DNA of 64,000 bases. It comes from Aspidapion aeneum. Its lineage: Eukaryota; Arthropoda; Insecta; Coleoptera; Brentidae. Shown in pieces: positions 37,695 to 49,700 of this stretch (positions are counted from its first letter, which is position 1; every line of letters starts with the position of its first letter). The notes under the pieces were generated by a model. That model worked only from the letters and a program-made list of their open reading frames with translations, was not told where the DNA came from and searched no databases. Position numbers and translations under genes: made by a program. The stretch spans positions 72,062,771 to 72,126,770 of the forward strand of contig OY755039.1 of assembly GCA_963576565.1 (NCBI GenBank), read 5' to 3'.

Positions 37695-38215
37695 AACGAC
37701 CAACGCGCATAACTCAAGAACCGCTTGCGCGATTTTAATGAAATTCGGCACCTAGGCTGAGTCTGGGGTCGAGATGGTCCCATTTAAAAATGAACAAAAT
37801 CCACCGAGCACAAGCCAAATAAAAGGGTGGGGGTAGATTTCAAAAATTAGAGTTTATGTTAATATACGGCGTGTGTGATATCAAACGAAAGGTTATTGAG
37901 TCTGAAGTTATAAAAAATAAACTTTAGTTAAAAAAAGGGTGGGGGTAGATTTGAAAAATTAGATTTTAAGTGAAAATATGGCGTGTGTGTTATCAAACGA
38001 AAGGTAATTGAGTCTGGAGTTAAACAAAATACATTTTAGTTTTTTTTTAAAGGGTGGGGGTAGATTTCAAAAATTAGAGTTTAAGTCAAAACATGGCTTG
38101 TGTGGTATCAAACGAAAGGTAATTGAGTCTAGAGTTCGATAAAATATATTTCAGTTTTTAGTTAAATTAGCTCACGCGTACACTATAACTATAGTACTCT
38201 GCCAATATTATGGGC
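37511..38215 (+). mobile_element. TCTG element B
   Basis: Left hairpin TCTCACAC...GTGTGAGCT (37511-37547), GTTGCTCCGATTTC, GTTGCGCC, then (TCTG)11 at 37650-37694, TAACGACCAACGCGCATAAC, the GATTTTAATGAAATTCGG core, three subrepeats starting GGGTGGGGGTAGA, and the right hairpin AGCTCACGCG... It encodes nothing. The short tetranucleotide run between fixed flanks resembles the (GTCY)n tracts of dipteran mini-me/DINE-type elements; the superfamily here is unproven. Confidence 0.85.
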
Positions 38216-38706
38216 ACCTAAGCTCACACTATGTACTATAGTTATAGTGTACGTGTGAGCTAATATAACTAAAAACTGAAATATATTTTATTCAACTCCA
38301 GACTCAATTACCTTTCGTTTGATACCACACAAGCCATGTTTTGAGTTAAACTATAATTTTTGAAATCTATCCCCACCCTTTAAAACAAGAAAAATAAAAT
38401 GTATTTTGTTTAACATCAGACTCAATTCCCTTTCATTTGATATGACACACGCCATATTTTCACTTAAACTCTAATCTTGGAAATCTACCCCCACTCTTTT
38501 ATTTGGCTTGTGTTCGGTGGATTTTGTTCATTTTTAAATGGGACCATTTCAACCCAATACCCAGCCTAGGTACCAAATGCGCGTTGGTCGTTACAGACAG
38601 ACAGACGGCGCGCCAAAATGGTTTCAAAATCATCTGAAACGCAAAGATATGTAAAAAATTTTGAAATCGTACTCACACTACACTAGTATAATAGTTGTGT
38701 GAGCTA
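38195..38706 (-). mobile_element. TCTG element B', inverted partner
   Basis: Opposite orientation to B and joined to it tail to tail through the shared right-end sequence (CTCTGCCAATATTATGGGCA). It keeps subrepeats, TGCGCGTTGGTCGTTA and only about three CAGA units (38594-38606), then GGCGCGCCAAAATGGTTTC and the hairpin ending GTGTGAGCT. The CCGATTT/ATGAAATTTGGTA core is deleted: the sequence jumps from GGTACCAAA to TGCGCGTTGG. Confidence 0.85.
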
Positions 38707-39236
38707 AAATTACAAGAAATCTAAATAGTAATATAAATAAAACTTGCAAAATAAAAGAAACAAAAGAATAAAAAACGTTCATTTAAACTTAAAAGTACAT
38801 AACTAAAGTAGAAACTAATAACACAAAAATTTTCATATGGAATTAAATTAAAACATAATTTATTTTAAATATAAAATAATTTTTCGAGGTTTAGGCAAAC
38901 ACTAAATAAATAAATTTTCGGGCTAGTCCTCAGAAAGGGGTCATGGTACTGGTAGACATATGTTTCCGCCTTGTTAGGCTTCATCAGTATGGTGCAACCA
39001 AAATGGATGGAAAGGGGACCACTGCGAACTCAAATTTCTGTATTTGCAGCCTTACATAATTTAAGAAACACAGTTATGTACATACATAACATTAATTACA
39101 TGCAATATGCCTATGGGCATTTTAACATGCATTAACAGTCGGCGTATTGTAATAATTTTGTGTTCCACATAGTATTGTAATTACCAGAGGGTGGGCATAT
39201 TTTAAACATGGGCATACTTGACCCAGGTAGCTTATA
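38707..39236. other. Intergenic, nothing assigned
   Basis: AT-rich to about 38920, then a moderately GC stretch (38920-39060) without an open frame. It may belong to the untranslated part of the decayed retrotransposon that follows. Confidence 0.45.
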
Positions 39237-39720
39237 TAACCAATGTATTCTTCCTGTGCTCATATATGGATCTCAGACCTGGACGCTTACAAAATCAAAT
39301 ATGGATAGGTAACAAAAGCCCAACGATCAATGGAAAGACAATTGTTACATTTAAAGCTAACGGATGGAAAAAGGAATTAATGGATAAAAAATAAAACAAA
39401 ATTAAGGGATGTCAGAGGAGAGGTAGCAAAAATTAAAATGGAAATTTACCGGTCATAATATCAGACAGAAAGACGATCGATGGAACAAATATATTATAAA
39501 CTGGACACTTTGGGAAAACAAAAGAGTAGGGGAAGACCTCAAATGAGATGTGCGGACAATTTGAAGAAACATGCGGGGACTAGATGGATCAACACGGCGA
39601 CAGACAGAGAAGAGTGGAAGATATTGGGGAGGCCTATGTCCAAAGATGGATCGAAGAACTTATATCAAAACCTTTTTCACAACTGCAGCACGACGAAAGG
39701 GTAGTGTTGTATGTATGTAA
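39237..39720 (+). pseudogene. RTE-like non-LTR retrotransposon, decayed 3' part
   Basis: Broken frames read LPVLIYGSQTWTLTK, then the basic RGRPQMRC segment and W..AYVQ-like remnants. These are the conserved C-terminal pieces of arthropod endonuclease-RT proteins (YG-QTWTL, GRP--RW, EAYVQ-W). Stops and shifts are frequent. The end is marked by a GTATGTATGT run near 39710, like the short tandem tails of RTE elements. The 5' part, including endonuclease and RT, is missing, as in ordinary 5' truncation. It is a different family from the copies at 41590 and 45302. Confidence 0.7.
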
Positions 39721-39799
39721 AGGTATCGTTGAATTGCTACTGATCGCGAAGGTACAATAGGCTTTATTTTTTTAAACAGGAATCAACATATGGCGGTCT

Positions 39800-40160
39800 T
39801 ATAAAGCGATTTCAAAAGTTCTTTCTGCACACGCATAAAGACTTTTTTCCAACATCATTTTATTACTTTCCCCTCCCTCTCTTCTGCCCTCTCTCCTTAT
39901 TAGTAAAAGTTGTAGCTATACCTTTCACAAATATAGAGCGATTTCAAAAATTATTTCTGCACACGCTTTAAGACTTTTCTTCCAACATCATTTTACTAGT
40001 TTCCCCTTCCTCTCTTCTCCCCTCCCTCCTTAATAGTTGTAGCTATACCTTTCACAAATTTAGAGCGATTTCAAAAATTCTTTCGGCACACGCTTTTAGA
40101 TTTTTTTAGACGCCATTTTACTAGTTCCATCATTTCTCTCTCCTCCCCCACCTTCACTCA
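39800..40160 (+). repeat. 130-bp tandem repeat, three copies
   Basis: Three units, 132 and 127 bp apart, begin AGCGATTTCAAAA at 39805, 39937 and 40064. Each runs through CTGCACACGC, a CCAACATCATTTTA block and a pyrimidine-rich CCCTCCCTCTCTTC tract; GTAGCTATACCTTTCACAAA closes the first two units. Confidence 0.85.
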
Positions 40161-40295
40161 ATGGAAGTTAACACTGTTCGCGTCCGTAGAAAATCTACAC
40201 GTACTTTTTGGGTAAAGCTAAATAAATCGTAAATGCATAGTGCTTTTTATAAGGCTGAATAAGAATTAAACCTAAAAGTTGGAAATAAAAAAATA

Positions 40296-40545
40296 ATAAA
40301 TAAAGAAAACAGCCAAGTGCTAAATTTACTTCTAACTACTAGTCGCAGTTGGGTACAAAATTACCTAATAACCTGATTCATGAAAATACAAAACTGTATA
40401 ATTTCGTAAGTGCGCTTTGGGCATCAAAACTAAAAGCTGAAGCATGTCGTACATTTTAGGTATACCCATCAATTTTGTACTCAACTGCGACTAGTACTTA
40501 CAAGTAAATTTAACAGTTGGGTGTTCTTTTATTTAAAAATCAAAT
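40296..40545. repeat. MITE-like inverted repeat
   Basis: Imperfect arms of about 70 bp: 40296-40365 (GCTAAATTTACTTCTAACTA, CTAGTCGCAGTTGGGTACAA) and 40470-40545 as its reverse complement. They flank about 100 bp of loop. There is no coding content. Target duplications were not resolved. Confidence 0.7.
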
Positions 40546-40924
40546 TGTATGTTTATCTAATAACATTTTTATCGGAAACATTTTTATTAAAAACACTTTA
40601 AGCAAAAGCCTTTTGATCGAAATCATTTATTCAACTTACATTTTTATATCTAACTTAACCTTACCTACATAATCCAATACTGTTTCTATAAGTTTTTCTT
40701 AATAATATTAAAATCATGTTATGTCAAGCCTTGTAAAACGTTTTTAAAAAACTTTTGCTACTTTGTGGAGCGTTAAGAGCTACTACGATGTCGCGAACAA
40801 AAGCAATTGTATTTTTGCGAATATCATATCCATATAGACAAAATTTAATATAAAAAACAATGGATACCAATTTTATTGTGTAAAAACCTACACCTCTTCT
40901 TCAAAAATGTCGTAAACCAAAAGT
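40546..40924. other. Upstream region of the 41045 exon
   Basis: AT-rich sequence without recognised genes or repeats. Confidence 0.5.
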
Positions 40925-40932
40925 TATATAAA
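40925..40932 (+). promoter_or_regulatory. Candidate TATA box for the 41045 gene
   Basis: TATATAAA 120 bp upstream of the ATG at 41045, positioned for a leader of roughly 90 bases. Inference from position only. Confidence 0.35.
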
Positions 40933-41044
40933 TGCTGCTCAAAAGACAATTTCTCCGCATTTGTGGAAACAACCGCCAACCTTAACAATTTTGGCTTAGG
41001 TTGTATGTTTATTAAGATGAATTAACAAGAAAAAATAATAAAAA

Positions 41045-41148
41045 ATGTGTAGATCAATGCTATTTTTATTAGTGTTTGTTTGTGTAGTGTTGTGTAAATC
41101 TTCATCTGAAGATAGAACGGATGATTTAGAAAATGACGTATCCGGAAG
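41045..41148 (+). CDS. First coding exon of an unidentified secreted protein
   Basis: ATG in an A-rich context opens a 34-codon segment with a clear signal peptide (SMLFLLVFVCVVLC, residues 4-17) followed by an acidic, hydrophilic stretch (SSSEDRTDDLENDVSG). It runs straight into a strong donor, AAG followed by GTGAGT at 41149, in phase 2. The frame would stop at once if unspliced, which fits an exon. No later exon was found within the window; the intron would then contain the 21-kb insertion 42005-63143. The protein family is not recognised. It could also be a chance frame, but signal peptide, donor and an upstream TATA-like box together make that less likely. Confidence 0.5.
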
Positions 41149-41438
41149 GTGAGTTTTACATTTTACTTCTGCATCACTGTTATTTTAAATATTTTTTCCC
41201 CTTCAAAGAAAGAAAGTATTACGAGTAAAATTGAAAAAAAAATATTTTGAGACAAAGAAAAGGACTTTAAAAACGAGTCTCGGGTATTGTCCCTAAATAA
41301 TTTGACAGTTTTTAAAAAATCCTGGATCTGACTCCCATCTGCTGGTAAAACCAAAATATTATTCCCTTTAAGAAAAATAAATAGAGATGAAAGTATTGGA
41401 GAATTTTAGAAGTCTAGAAATCGAAGGAACGCTAATAT

Positions 41439-41545
<107 letters not shown>

Positions 41546-41589
41546 AGAAGCGATTATAGGAAAAATGAATAAAACACTCATTTGAAAAG

Positions 41590-42004
41590 ATTTATACAAA
41601 CATAGTCAAAAGCTTGAAATAAGCATGCAAGCAAAGAAGCTGTTGGATACCAAGGTAATAGAAATAGCAATAAGATCTGGTGGACGAGGAAATACAGGAA
41701 ATAGTCAAGGAGAAAAAAACGCACATACTTGAAATGGCTTAGTACTAAACAAAACAAAAGAAAAAGTAAACATTCAGATTATCAAACGAGAACAATTGAC
41801 AGAACACCACAAGGGACTGCTGCCGGAAAAGAGACCCGAATATCTGTCAACCTCTCCGAGGAGAGACATAGAAGTACATGAAGAGGAGGTAACAATCAAA
41901 AAAGAACTGATAAAAAATAGTAGATATTAAAAAGCTTTAATACGGAAAAGCTAGCGAATCTAGGGGAATCTCCGCTGAAATGCTCAAATATGGATCAGAG
42001 AAAC
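41590..42004 (+). pseudogene. Non-LTR retrotransposon copy 2, 5' half
   Basis: Frames on the + strand match the protein of copy 1 at 53907-55134: the leader with GYQ and RKW-like residues, then NIQIIKREQLTEHHKGLL, RPEYLS, SPRRDIE and SAEMLKYGSEK. A stretch between KWLST and KVNIQ is deleted and stops are present. The copy is broken at CAGAGAAAC (41996-42004). Its continuation is 21 kb away at 63144, in the next codons, with the same nine bases repeated. Confidence 0.85.
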
Positions 42005-42590
42005 GGCTCGCCACAAAAACATCGAAAAAAGTTTTGTCGAAACGTAAAAAGGTCGAAAAAAAAATGCCGAACCGTAATTTGGTCGAAAATAAAAAAATCG
42101 AAAGTAAAATAGACGAAAATAATTTAAACGAAACGTAGTTTGGTCGATCCGTAAAATTGTCGAAAATAATATAGTAGAAAATAATTTAGACGAAGCGTTA
42201 TTTCGTCGACCCGTAAAAATGTGAAACGTAAAAGCATCGAAACGTAAAATCATCGAAACGTAGTTAAGTGGATTCGCAGAATGATCGAACCGTAAAAAAA
42301 TCGAATCATAAAAAGGTCGAACCGTAAAAAAGTCGAAAAATAATAAAATCGAAAAATAAAAGAGAAGAAAGCAATTTAAGCGAAACGTAATTTTGTCGAT
42401 CCGTAAAATTGTCGAAAATAATCTAGAAGAAAATAATTTAAACCAATCGTAATGTCGTCGATCCGTAAAAATGTCGGAACGTAAAAAAGTCGAAAAATAA
42501 ACGCGCGATACGCAATTGAGAAGAGACGCAAAATCATCGAAACGTAATTATGTCGAAACGTAAAAAGCTCGAACCGTAAAAAAGTCGAAA
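42005..42590 (+). repeat. Left terminal inverted repeat of the 21-kb element
   Basis: About 36 degenerate units of the form (G)TCGAAACGTAAAAA, with variants TCGATCCGTAAAATTG and CGAAAATAATTTAAA. The order of variants is the same as in the right copy read in reverse, so the whole block, not just the unit, is the inverted repeat. Confidence 0.85.
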
Positions 42591-43870
42591 ATGCGGGTGC
42601 GATGTTGCCTTATTTAGCAAAATTTCTTGGCTGAATTCGTTGAACTTACGCTGAAAGTTTCACTATATATGGTTAGATGGCACCTGAGGTCATCTCAAAG
42701 AGCGAAGGGGCCGCTTATGAATTAGCTGAGGTAATCGAAATCGTTTTTAGCATGTTCTCAGTAGTATAATTTCAGTTCCTATTATTTTATTATTAAATAA
42801 TAGGAATAGTTTTCTAAAACTCTTACATTATTAGAAAATACTTTAATATTATAAATAAAATACACCAGTAGCTAGCCCATGGAATAGTAAAGAAATTCAA
42901 ACCTCGCAATGTCTATTAATTATGTTTAAAATAGACAATATCTAAACCAAAATTTTGCTGGAAAAAAATGAAGAAATTTCTAGTATTTGCGCTGGTATAT
43001 TGACATAAGACTAGATTGAGCCAATCTGGGTCGATTTCGTTTTGCTAGCACACAACTTTTTTTTTTCGATTAGATCCCACCTAATCCTATTAACAGACTT
43101 AATTTTTTTTTGCATCTGAGAAAAAGCCCGTAAAAAAACGAAGCTAACGTGTTTTTGTTTTTTTTTCTTCTAAAAAACCCAAATAAGTACCTTATTTACA
43201 TTAACCCCTAAGTAGCCACTACCGACTTTTTTTTCAAATTGCACTCTTAAATCTACTGCCAATGTTTTGTATGTTTTGTTTTTATTTAAAATATGTATTT
43301 TGCTTTAAGTAAAAAACTGTTTATAAAATATATATAGACAAATACTATTTTTTATTATGACCCATTACAATATTAAAATTCTGCTCCTTTGGCCGCTACA
43401 CTAACGGAGATATAGCGTGTAAAGGAAATTCGGGGACACCGTGTATACACGCGTGTTATTAAATAATTGTTTTAGGTCCTTTTTAGTTTTATACTTTTAT
43501 TGTCATTTTCTGTAATGTCATTAAAAATATTTTTTTCCACTTGTTAAAAAATGATAAATGTAGCCATCTAAATTATGTCCCTGTATTTTAATAAAAAAAA
43601 TAGGAGCTGCCATTTCAGAAAAAAACTTGGTGGTGGCTACTTAGAAGTTGATGCATGAAAAAATATTGTTTCTACAAGCGTGTGGAAAATTTGATTTTCC
43701 ACACTATTTTTAGTGCAAAAAATTTTACTTTGCCGCACTAGTGTCGAAAATATTTCCGCAGAGAAATGTCATATTTAAAAAAAAAACCTGTATAGATTTG
43801 AAGTTTCTATTAACAATAATGCCAACAAAATGCCTTGGTTGCTATGGTGTCGCGTGACTATAACACTGTA
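42591..43870. other. Interior next to the left TIR
   Basis: About 1.3 kb, AT-rich, without coding signal. 43395-43435 (GAGATATAGCGTGTAAAGG) resembles 45255-45290. 43680-43760 has GTGGAAAA/TTTTCCAC hairpins resembling 45060-45170. TCTG element C therefore appears to sit in an older dispersed repeat. Confidence 0.5.
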
Positions 43871-45030
<1,160 letters not shown>

Positions 45031-45301
45031 TTTTTCTATATCGTTTAATTTTTTTATGTTTTTCTGACGCTTGTAGAAAAACAATTTTTCCTAACTCTTG
45101 TGGAAAATCTTTTTCAACGGTCAACTAGACAGTATCGTGCGGAAAAAGTGGATTTTCCACACTTGATAGGAAAATAGCTATTGACGACTTGATGCTATAA
45201 GGGCTAGTAGGCATCATTAAAAACCCCGTGTTTTAAAATATTTTATATTCACTCTTAACAGAGATATAGCATGTGAGGGAAATTCTGAGACTGTATTGTA
45301 C

Positions 45302-46043
45302 TTATTATTATTATTTAGTCGGTTTAGAACGTTTTTCTACGTTGTCCGACGCCTATTCTCCACCTCCTTCGATCCTGACAATCATCTTCTGTCAGATTTT
45401 TTTGACTCATTGATCTTTGGATTGACTGTTGCCATTCTAGTTTAGGACGCCCTCTTTTTCTGCGCCCTATTGGTTGCCATTCTAGGACCTGCTTTGGTAA
45501 TCTTTCGTCGTTCATCCGTTGTACATGGCCGTACCATCTATCTTTTAGTGATGTCATCCGTTATGCCTCCTTCGATTCCCATTCTTTCTTTTATGATCTC
45601 ATTTCTTATGTGATCTGTTCTAGATATTCTCATTGATTTTCTTATTGCATCCATTATGCCTCCTTCGATGCCTCTTTCCATTTTTGTTTTGTATTTTTCT
45701 GTTACGCGACAAGTCTCTATTCCATACACCATCGTGCTTTTCACCATTGTTTCATATATGTTAAATTTAACATTCTTTTTTTTAACTCTGCTCCATAAAA
45801 TACTGTTAAGACATCCAATAACCTTTTTTGCTTTTACTATTCTTTTTTCCAGTTCTTTACAGTCTGTTCCTGTCTTATCAAATGTGACACCCAAGTATAC
45901 ATACTCATTGCATGGATTACTTGTCCATTGTCTAGTTCTAACTCACTGGATTCGTTTCCAATACATAAGTACTGTGTCTTGTCCACGTTCACTGTTAATC
46001 CCCACTTTGGGTATTCTTCCATTAACTTTCTCATCATATACTC
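45302..46043 (-). pseudogene. Non-LTR retrotransposon copy 1, 3' half
   Basis: The minus strand continues the RT interrupted at 53907. It reads KWGLTVNVDKTQYLCIG (thumb region after the catalytic motif), TWV or MGVTFD, KRIVKAKKVIGCLNSILW, a YGIETCRVTEKY segment, and the C-terminal DRWYGHVQRMNDERLPKQVL plus GRRKRGRPKLEW tail typical of insect APE-type elements. At least two frame changes break it (near 45890 and 45550). The 3' end shows a TAA-rich tail (TTATTATTATTATTTAG on the + strand, 45302-45317). The BEL element inserted at TACTC (46039-46043). Confidence 0.88.
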
Positions 46044-46753
46044 TGGGGTTCCCTGGTGGTCCAGAAAGGAGATTTGTCTGGAATTTAACGGTGTCAGGCG
46101 TGGACTGTAATTTTAAGGGAATAAGGTCATAGGCTAAGCTGGTACAAGGGATTCTGAAATGGTCTAGTTTACCTTCTAGGTTAGTGTAGCAATAAACAAA
46201 TGTATGTAAGGTAAAAATAATGCATTTTCACTTACCATTTTTATACAGGAAGCGGAACTCATGGGAGGACACGCTGTTTACCCGTGTTTTTTGCACCCCA
46301 CATGAATGTGGTAGGAGAGTCGCTAACACGCGTGTATTATCGTTCGAAGGCGAAACGGTTCTCTCTGTTCCGGCAGCAGGTATCGCTGCTGCGTTCATTC
46401 TCCCACATGGCGCCCAGTGGCGTCGTTAATCCATAGGCGTAGGAGAAAAGGGAATAAGTAGGAGGGAATGAGATTACGAAGGTCCATATTAAAGGAACTA
46501 GGAACCTTAGTAATTCAAAATGCATTTTATGTAAAGTAAATTAATTATAGCAAATTGTAATATTTGCCTTTAAAACCGCGGGAGTTTCAAATGCAAATAA
46601 CCCAGTAATTTTAAGTACTTAATTAGTTAATTGATACTAAATAAACAAAAAATAGAAAATGCTCTAGTGAATCACCAAATAGCCTAATTCGAACCAATTT
46701 GGTAAATTATAGTAAAAAGAACATATTTACAAAAAGGAAGGCGGGACGAACCA
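46044..46753 (-). repeat. BEL/Pao 2 3' LTR
   Basis: 710-bp direct repeat, identical by eye to 53197-53906. The small frames inside both LTRs are identical copies without coding meaning. Confidence 0.97.
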
Positions 46754-46767
46754 TTTCCCACCCCCCT
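46754..46767 (-). promoter_or_regulatory. Polypurine tract of BEL/Pao 2
   Basis: Read on the minus strand this is AGGGGGGTGGGAAA, ending exactly at the 3' LTR boundary. It is the expected primer for plus-strand DNA synthesis. Confidence 0.8.
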
Positions 46768-46795
46768 GAGAATGCCCAGGGGCATTTCAGAGAGT

Positions 46796-49700
46796 TTAAT
46801 TTGTAGGCAGGGCGCATAGTTTTACCAAAGGCCGTTTGTAGGTACCTTTAGTAGTCTTTACAATAGCAACCCGTGGAACATTATCAGAACCTTTAATAAG
46901 GTCTTCAATGCGGCCTAGGGGCCAATCCAATGGAGTGGAATTTTCATCTTTGATCAGTACCATAGTACCAATATCAATGGAAGCAAGAGGTTGGTGCCAT
47001 TTGGCTCGCTGTTGCAAAGTGTGCAAATATTCGCGATGCCAGCGAATCCAAAAATCGCGGTGCATTCTTTGCAACAGTTGCCACCTGGACAGCCTGTTTA
47101 ACGCAATATCGCAGTAGTTTGGATCGGGTATTGTACCTGGAGGCCTCAAATTTAAAAAATTATTAGGAGTCAAGACCGCCAGATCAGTAGGATCGGTGCT
47201 TAAGGCACATAAAGGACGTGAGTTCATTATGGCTTCAACTTGGGTTAAAACCGTATTTAATTCCTCATAGGTGAGTATTTGATTTCCAACTACCCTGTGA
47301 AGATGAGTCTTTAAAGATTTAATGTTTGATTCCCAAATGCCTCCCATGTGGGGAGCAGCAGGTGGGTTAAAAGACCAAACTATACCTTCCCCCTTCACGC
47401 AATCAGAAAAAATTTGTCGCAAGTATTTTTCAGAGGCCACGAAGTTGGTCCCGCAGTCTGAAGAGATCTTTGAGCATAGTCCTCTTCTAGCTATGAAGCG
47501 GCGCAGAGCAGCCAGAAAGGCTTCTGATGTCATATCAGAGACTAACTCTAAATGCACGGCTTTAACAGCGCAACAGATAAATAAACAGACATATGCTTTC
47601 ATGGTTTTTGCACCTCTGGTCCGACCAAGAGTAATCGTGAACGGACCACAAAAATCTATACCTACATTTTCGAACACCTTTGCTTCGGAAACTCTAAATT
47701 TCGGTAGGTTACCCATAGGGGGTTGAAGGGAGTTAGGTTTAGTTTTCCAGCAAGTATGGCAAGAACTTAAAACTTTTCTCACTACCTTTTTAGCAGACAA
47801 TACCCAGAAGTTTTGCATTAGTAAAAAAGTTGTGGTCTGTATACCACAATGAAGATTGCTGCGATGCAAATCTAAAATCAGTAATTCAGTGAATTTTGCA
47901 CTAGAAGGCAAAAGAATTGGAAATTTTTTATCGTATGATAAATTTGAATGGCATAAACGGCCTCCAACACGAAGCAAATCGTAGCTTTCATTATGCAAAA
48001 ATGGACATAATTTTTGAAAAGCTTTTGGAAGCTGTTTCTTATCTTTTAGTAATTCAATTTCTTTTTGGAAAGAAAAAGATTGTACGCATTTCGAAATAAA
48101 AAGTAAGCTTTTGTAGTAATCCTGATTTGTAAGGTAATCAGTAGCAAAATTGTATGAGGGATTTTTAAACTTTTGTAACCCTCGCAAAAAGTAAGCAACT
48201 ATTCTCTTAATTTTAAAAAGAGAACTGTATTTTTCAAACAAGTTGTTTACATAATATTCAACTGTTTGTTCGCAAGTAAAAACGTTAAAAATATTTTTTC
48301 GCTGTTCTTCCAAAACTGCATTCCCATCGTAAGTAACTGTCATAAAATCCCAAGTATTTGTAGGTTGGTTTAGAAAAGAAGGCCCTTCTAACCAAAAATA
48401 AAATCTTTGTAAATCAGAGGGATACATTTCCCTAGTACCGCAGTCAGCAGGATTTTGTTCAGTAGGAACATAATGCCAAAACTCAGGGCTAATTCTTCCT
48501 TGTATATAGGCAGTTCTATTCGAAACAAATGTTTTAAATTTGTGAGGAGATCCCTGAATCCAAGATAAGGTCACTGTGCTATCAGTAAAAGCAAGAATTT
48601 TATCAAATTTAATTTTTTCCGAGAACGTTTCTAGTAAAAAATCCATTAATTTAGCCAACAAAACAGCTCCTAAAAGCTCTAGTCTTGGTAAAGTTAGTTT
48701 ACGACGCAACGGTGCGACTCTAGATTTACTACAAACAAAAAAAACTTTAATGTTTCCATCAGAATAAAAAATTCGAATATAAGCGACAGCACAATAGGCC
48801 CGTTCTGAACTATCGCAAAATCCTACTAGCTGGATTTGACTAGCATTAGGCAAAATTATTTGACGAGGAATTTTAACAGAATGCAAAAACTTTAATTCAT
48901 TTTTAAATTTTTCCCATTTAAAAACAATTTCCGGACTGACAGGGTCGTCCCAGTTTAAGTCTTCTGCCCAGCAGTATTGAACAATTAATTTTAAAATTAA
49001 AACTATTGGCGCCAAAAAAGACAGAGGGTCGTAAATGCGGGCCAAATTACTTAAAATTGTTCTTTTAGTGCATGTTTGGAGAGAACAGTCGAAAGTATAA
49101 AAAAATTCATCAGTATGAGGGTTCCAATTTAAACCGAGAATTTTCAAAGTTGAATTTTCAGCATCTAAATCGAGAGAAAGAGCCTTCATCGAAATGTGTG
49201 ACTCAGGAAGATCGGATAGTAACTCGGGACAATTGCTCGCCCATTTACGCAATTCGAATCCACCTCGGCTAAGTAGCTCGATTAATTGATTTTTCATCTC
49301 AGTGGCCTTAAAAAAGTCATCACTTCCCGAAATCACATCATCGACAAAAACTGCCTCCTCAATGATTTTTGAGGCAAGAGGAAGGTCCTCATGCTCTCTA
49401 GCAAGTTGCAGCAAAGTTCTGATAGCCAAAAAGGGGCTACAAGAGACCCCGAATAAAACTCTATTTATTTCGAAGTCTTGAATAGGCTGGTTAGGATCAA
49501 ACCTCCAAACTATTCTTTGAAAATTAGTTTGACTAGGGTCAACTAAAATCATCCTGTACATTTGACGGATGTCGCAACAAAAGCAAAATTTATGCAAACG
49601 ATAAAGTAATAAAATTTTTTGTAAGTCCCTTTGTAAAGGGGGCCCAGTATAAACAGCGTTGTTGAGCGAGATTTTGCCAGGGGCGTGCATGCTCGCATCA

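Noticed and set aside
41984..42253. Frames rich in FRLNYFRLFYFR-type sequence (also 62648-63138 and 60617-60814)
   Set aside because: They are readings of the TIR units and the TTTTGTATTTTCGACC block, not proteins.
45656..46132. 158-codon + strand frame with hydrophobic stretches
   Set aside because: Antisense shadow of the non-LTR retrotransposon C-terminal region; it also runs into an LTR.
46220..46525. Identical small frames repeated at 53373-53678
   Set aside because: Both copies lie within the two LTRs of BEL/Pao 2 and have no conserved domain.
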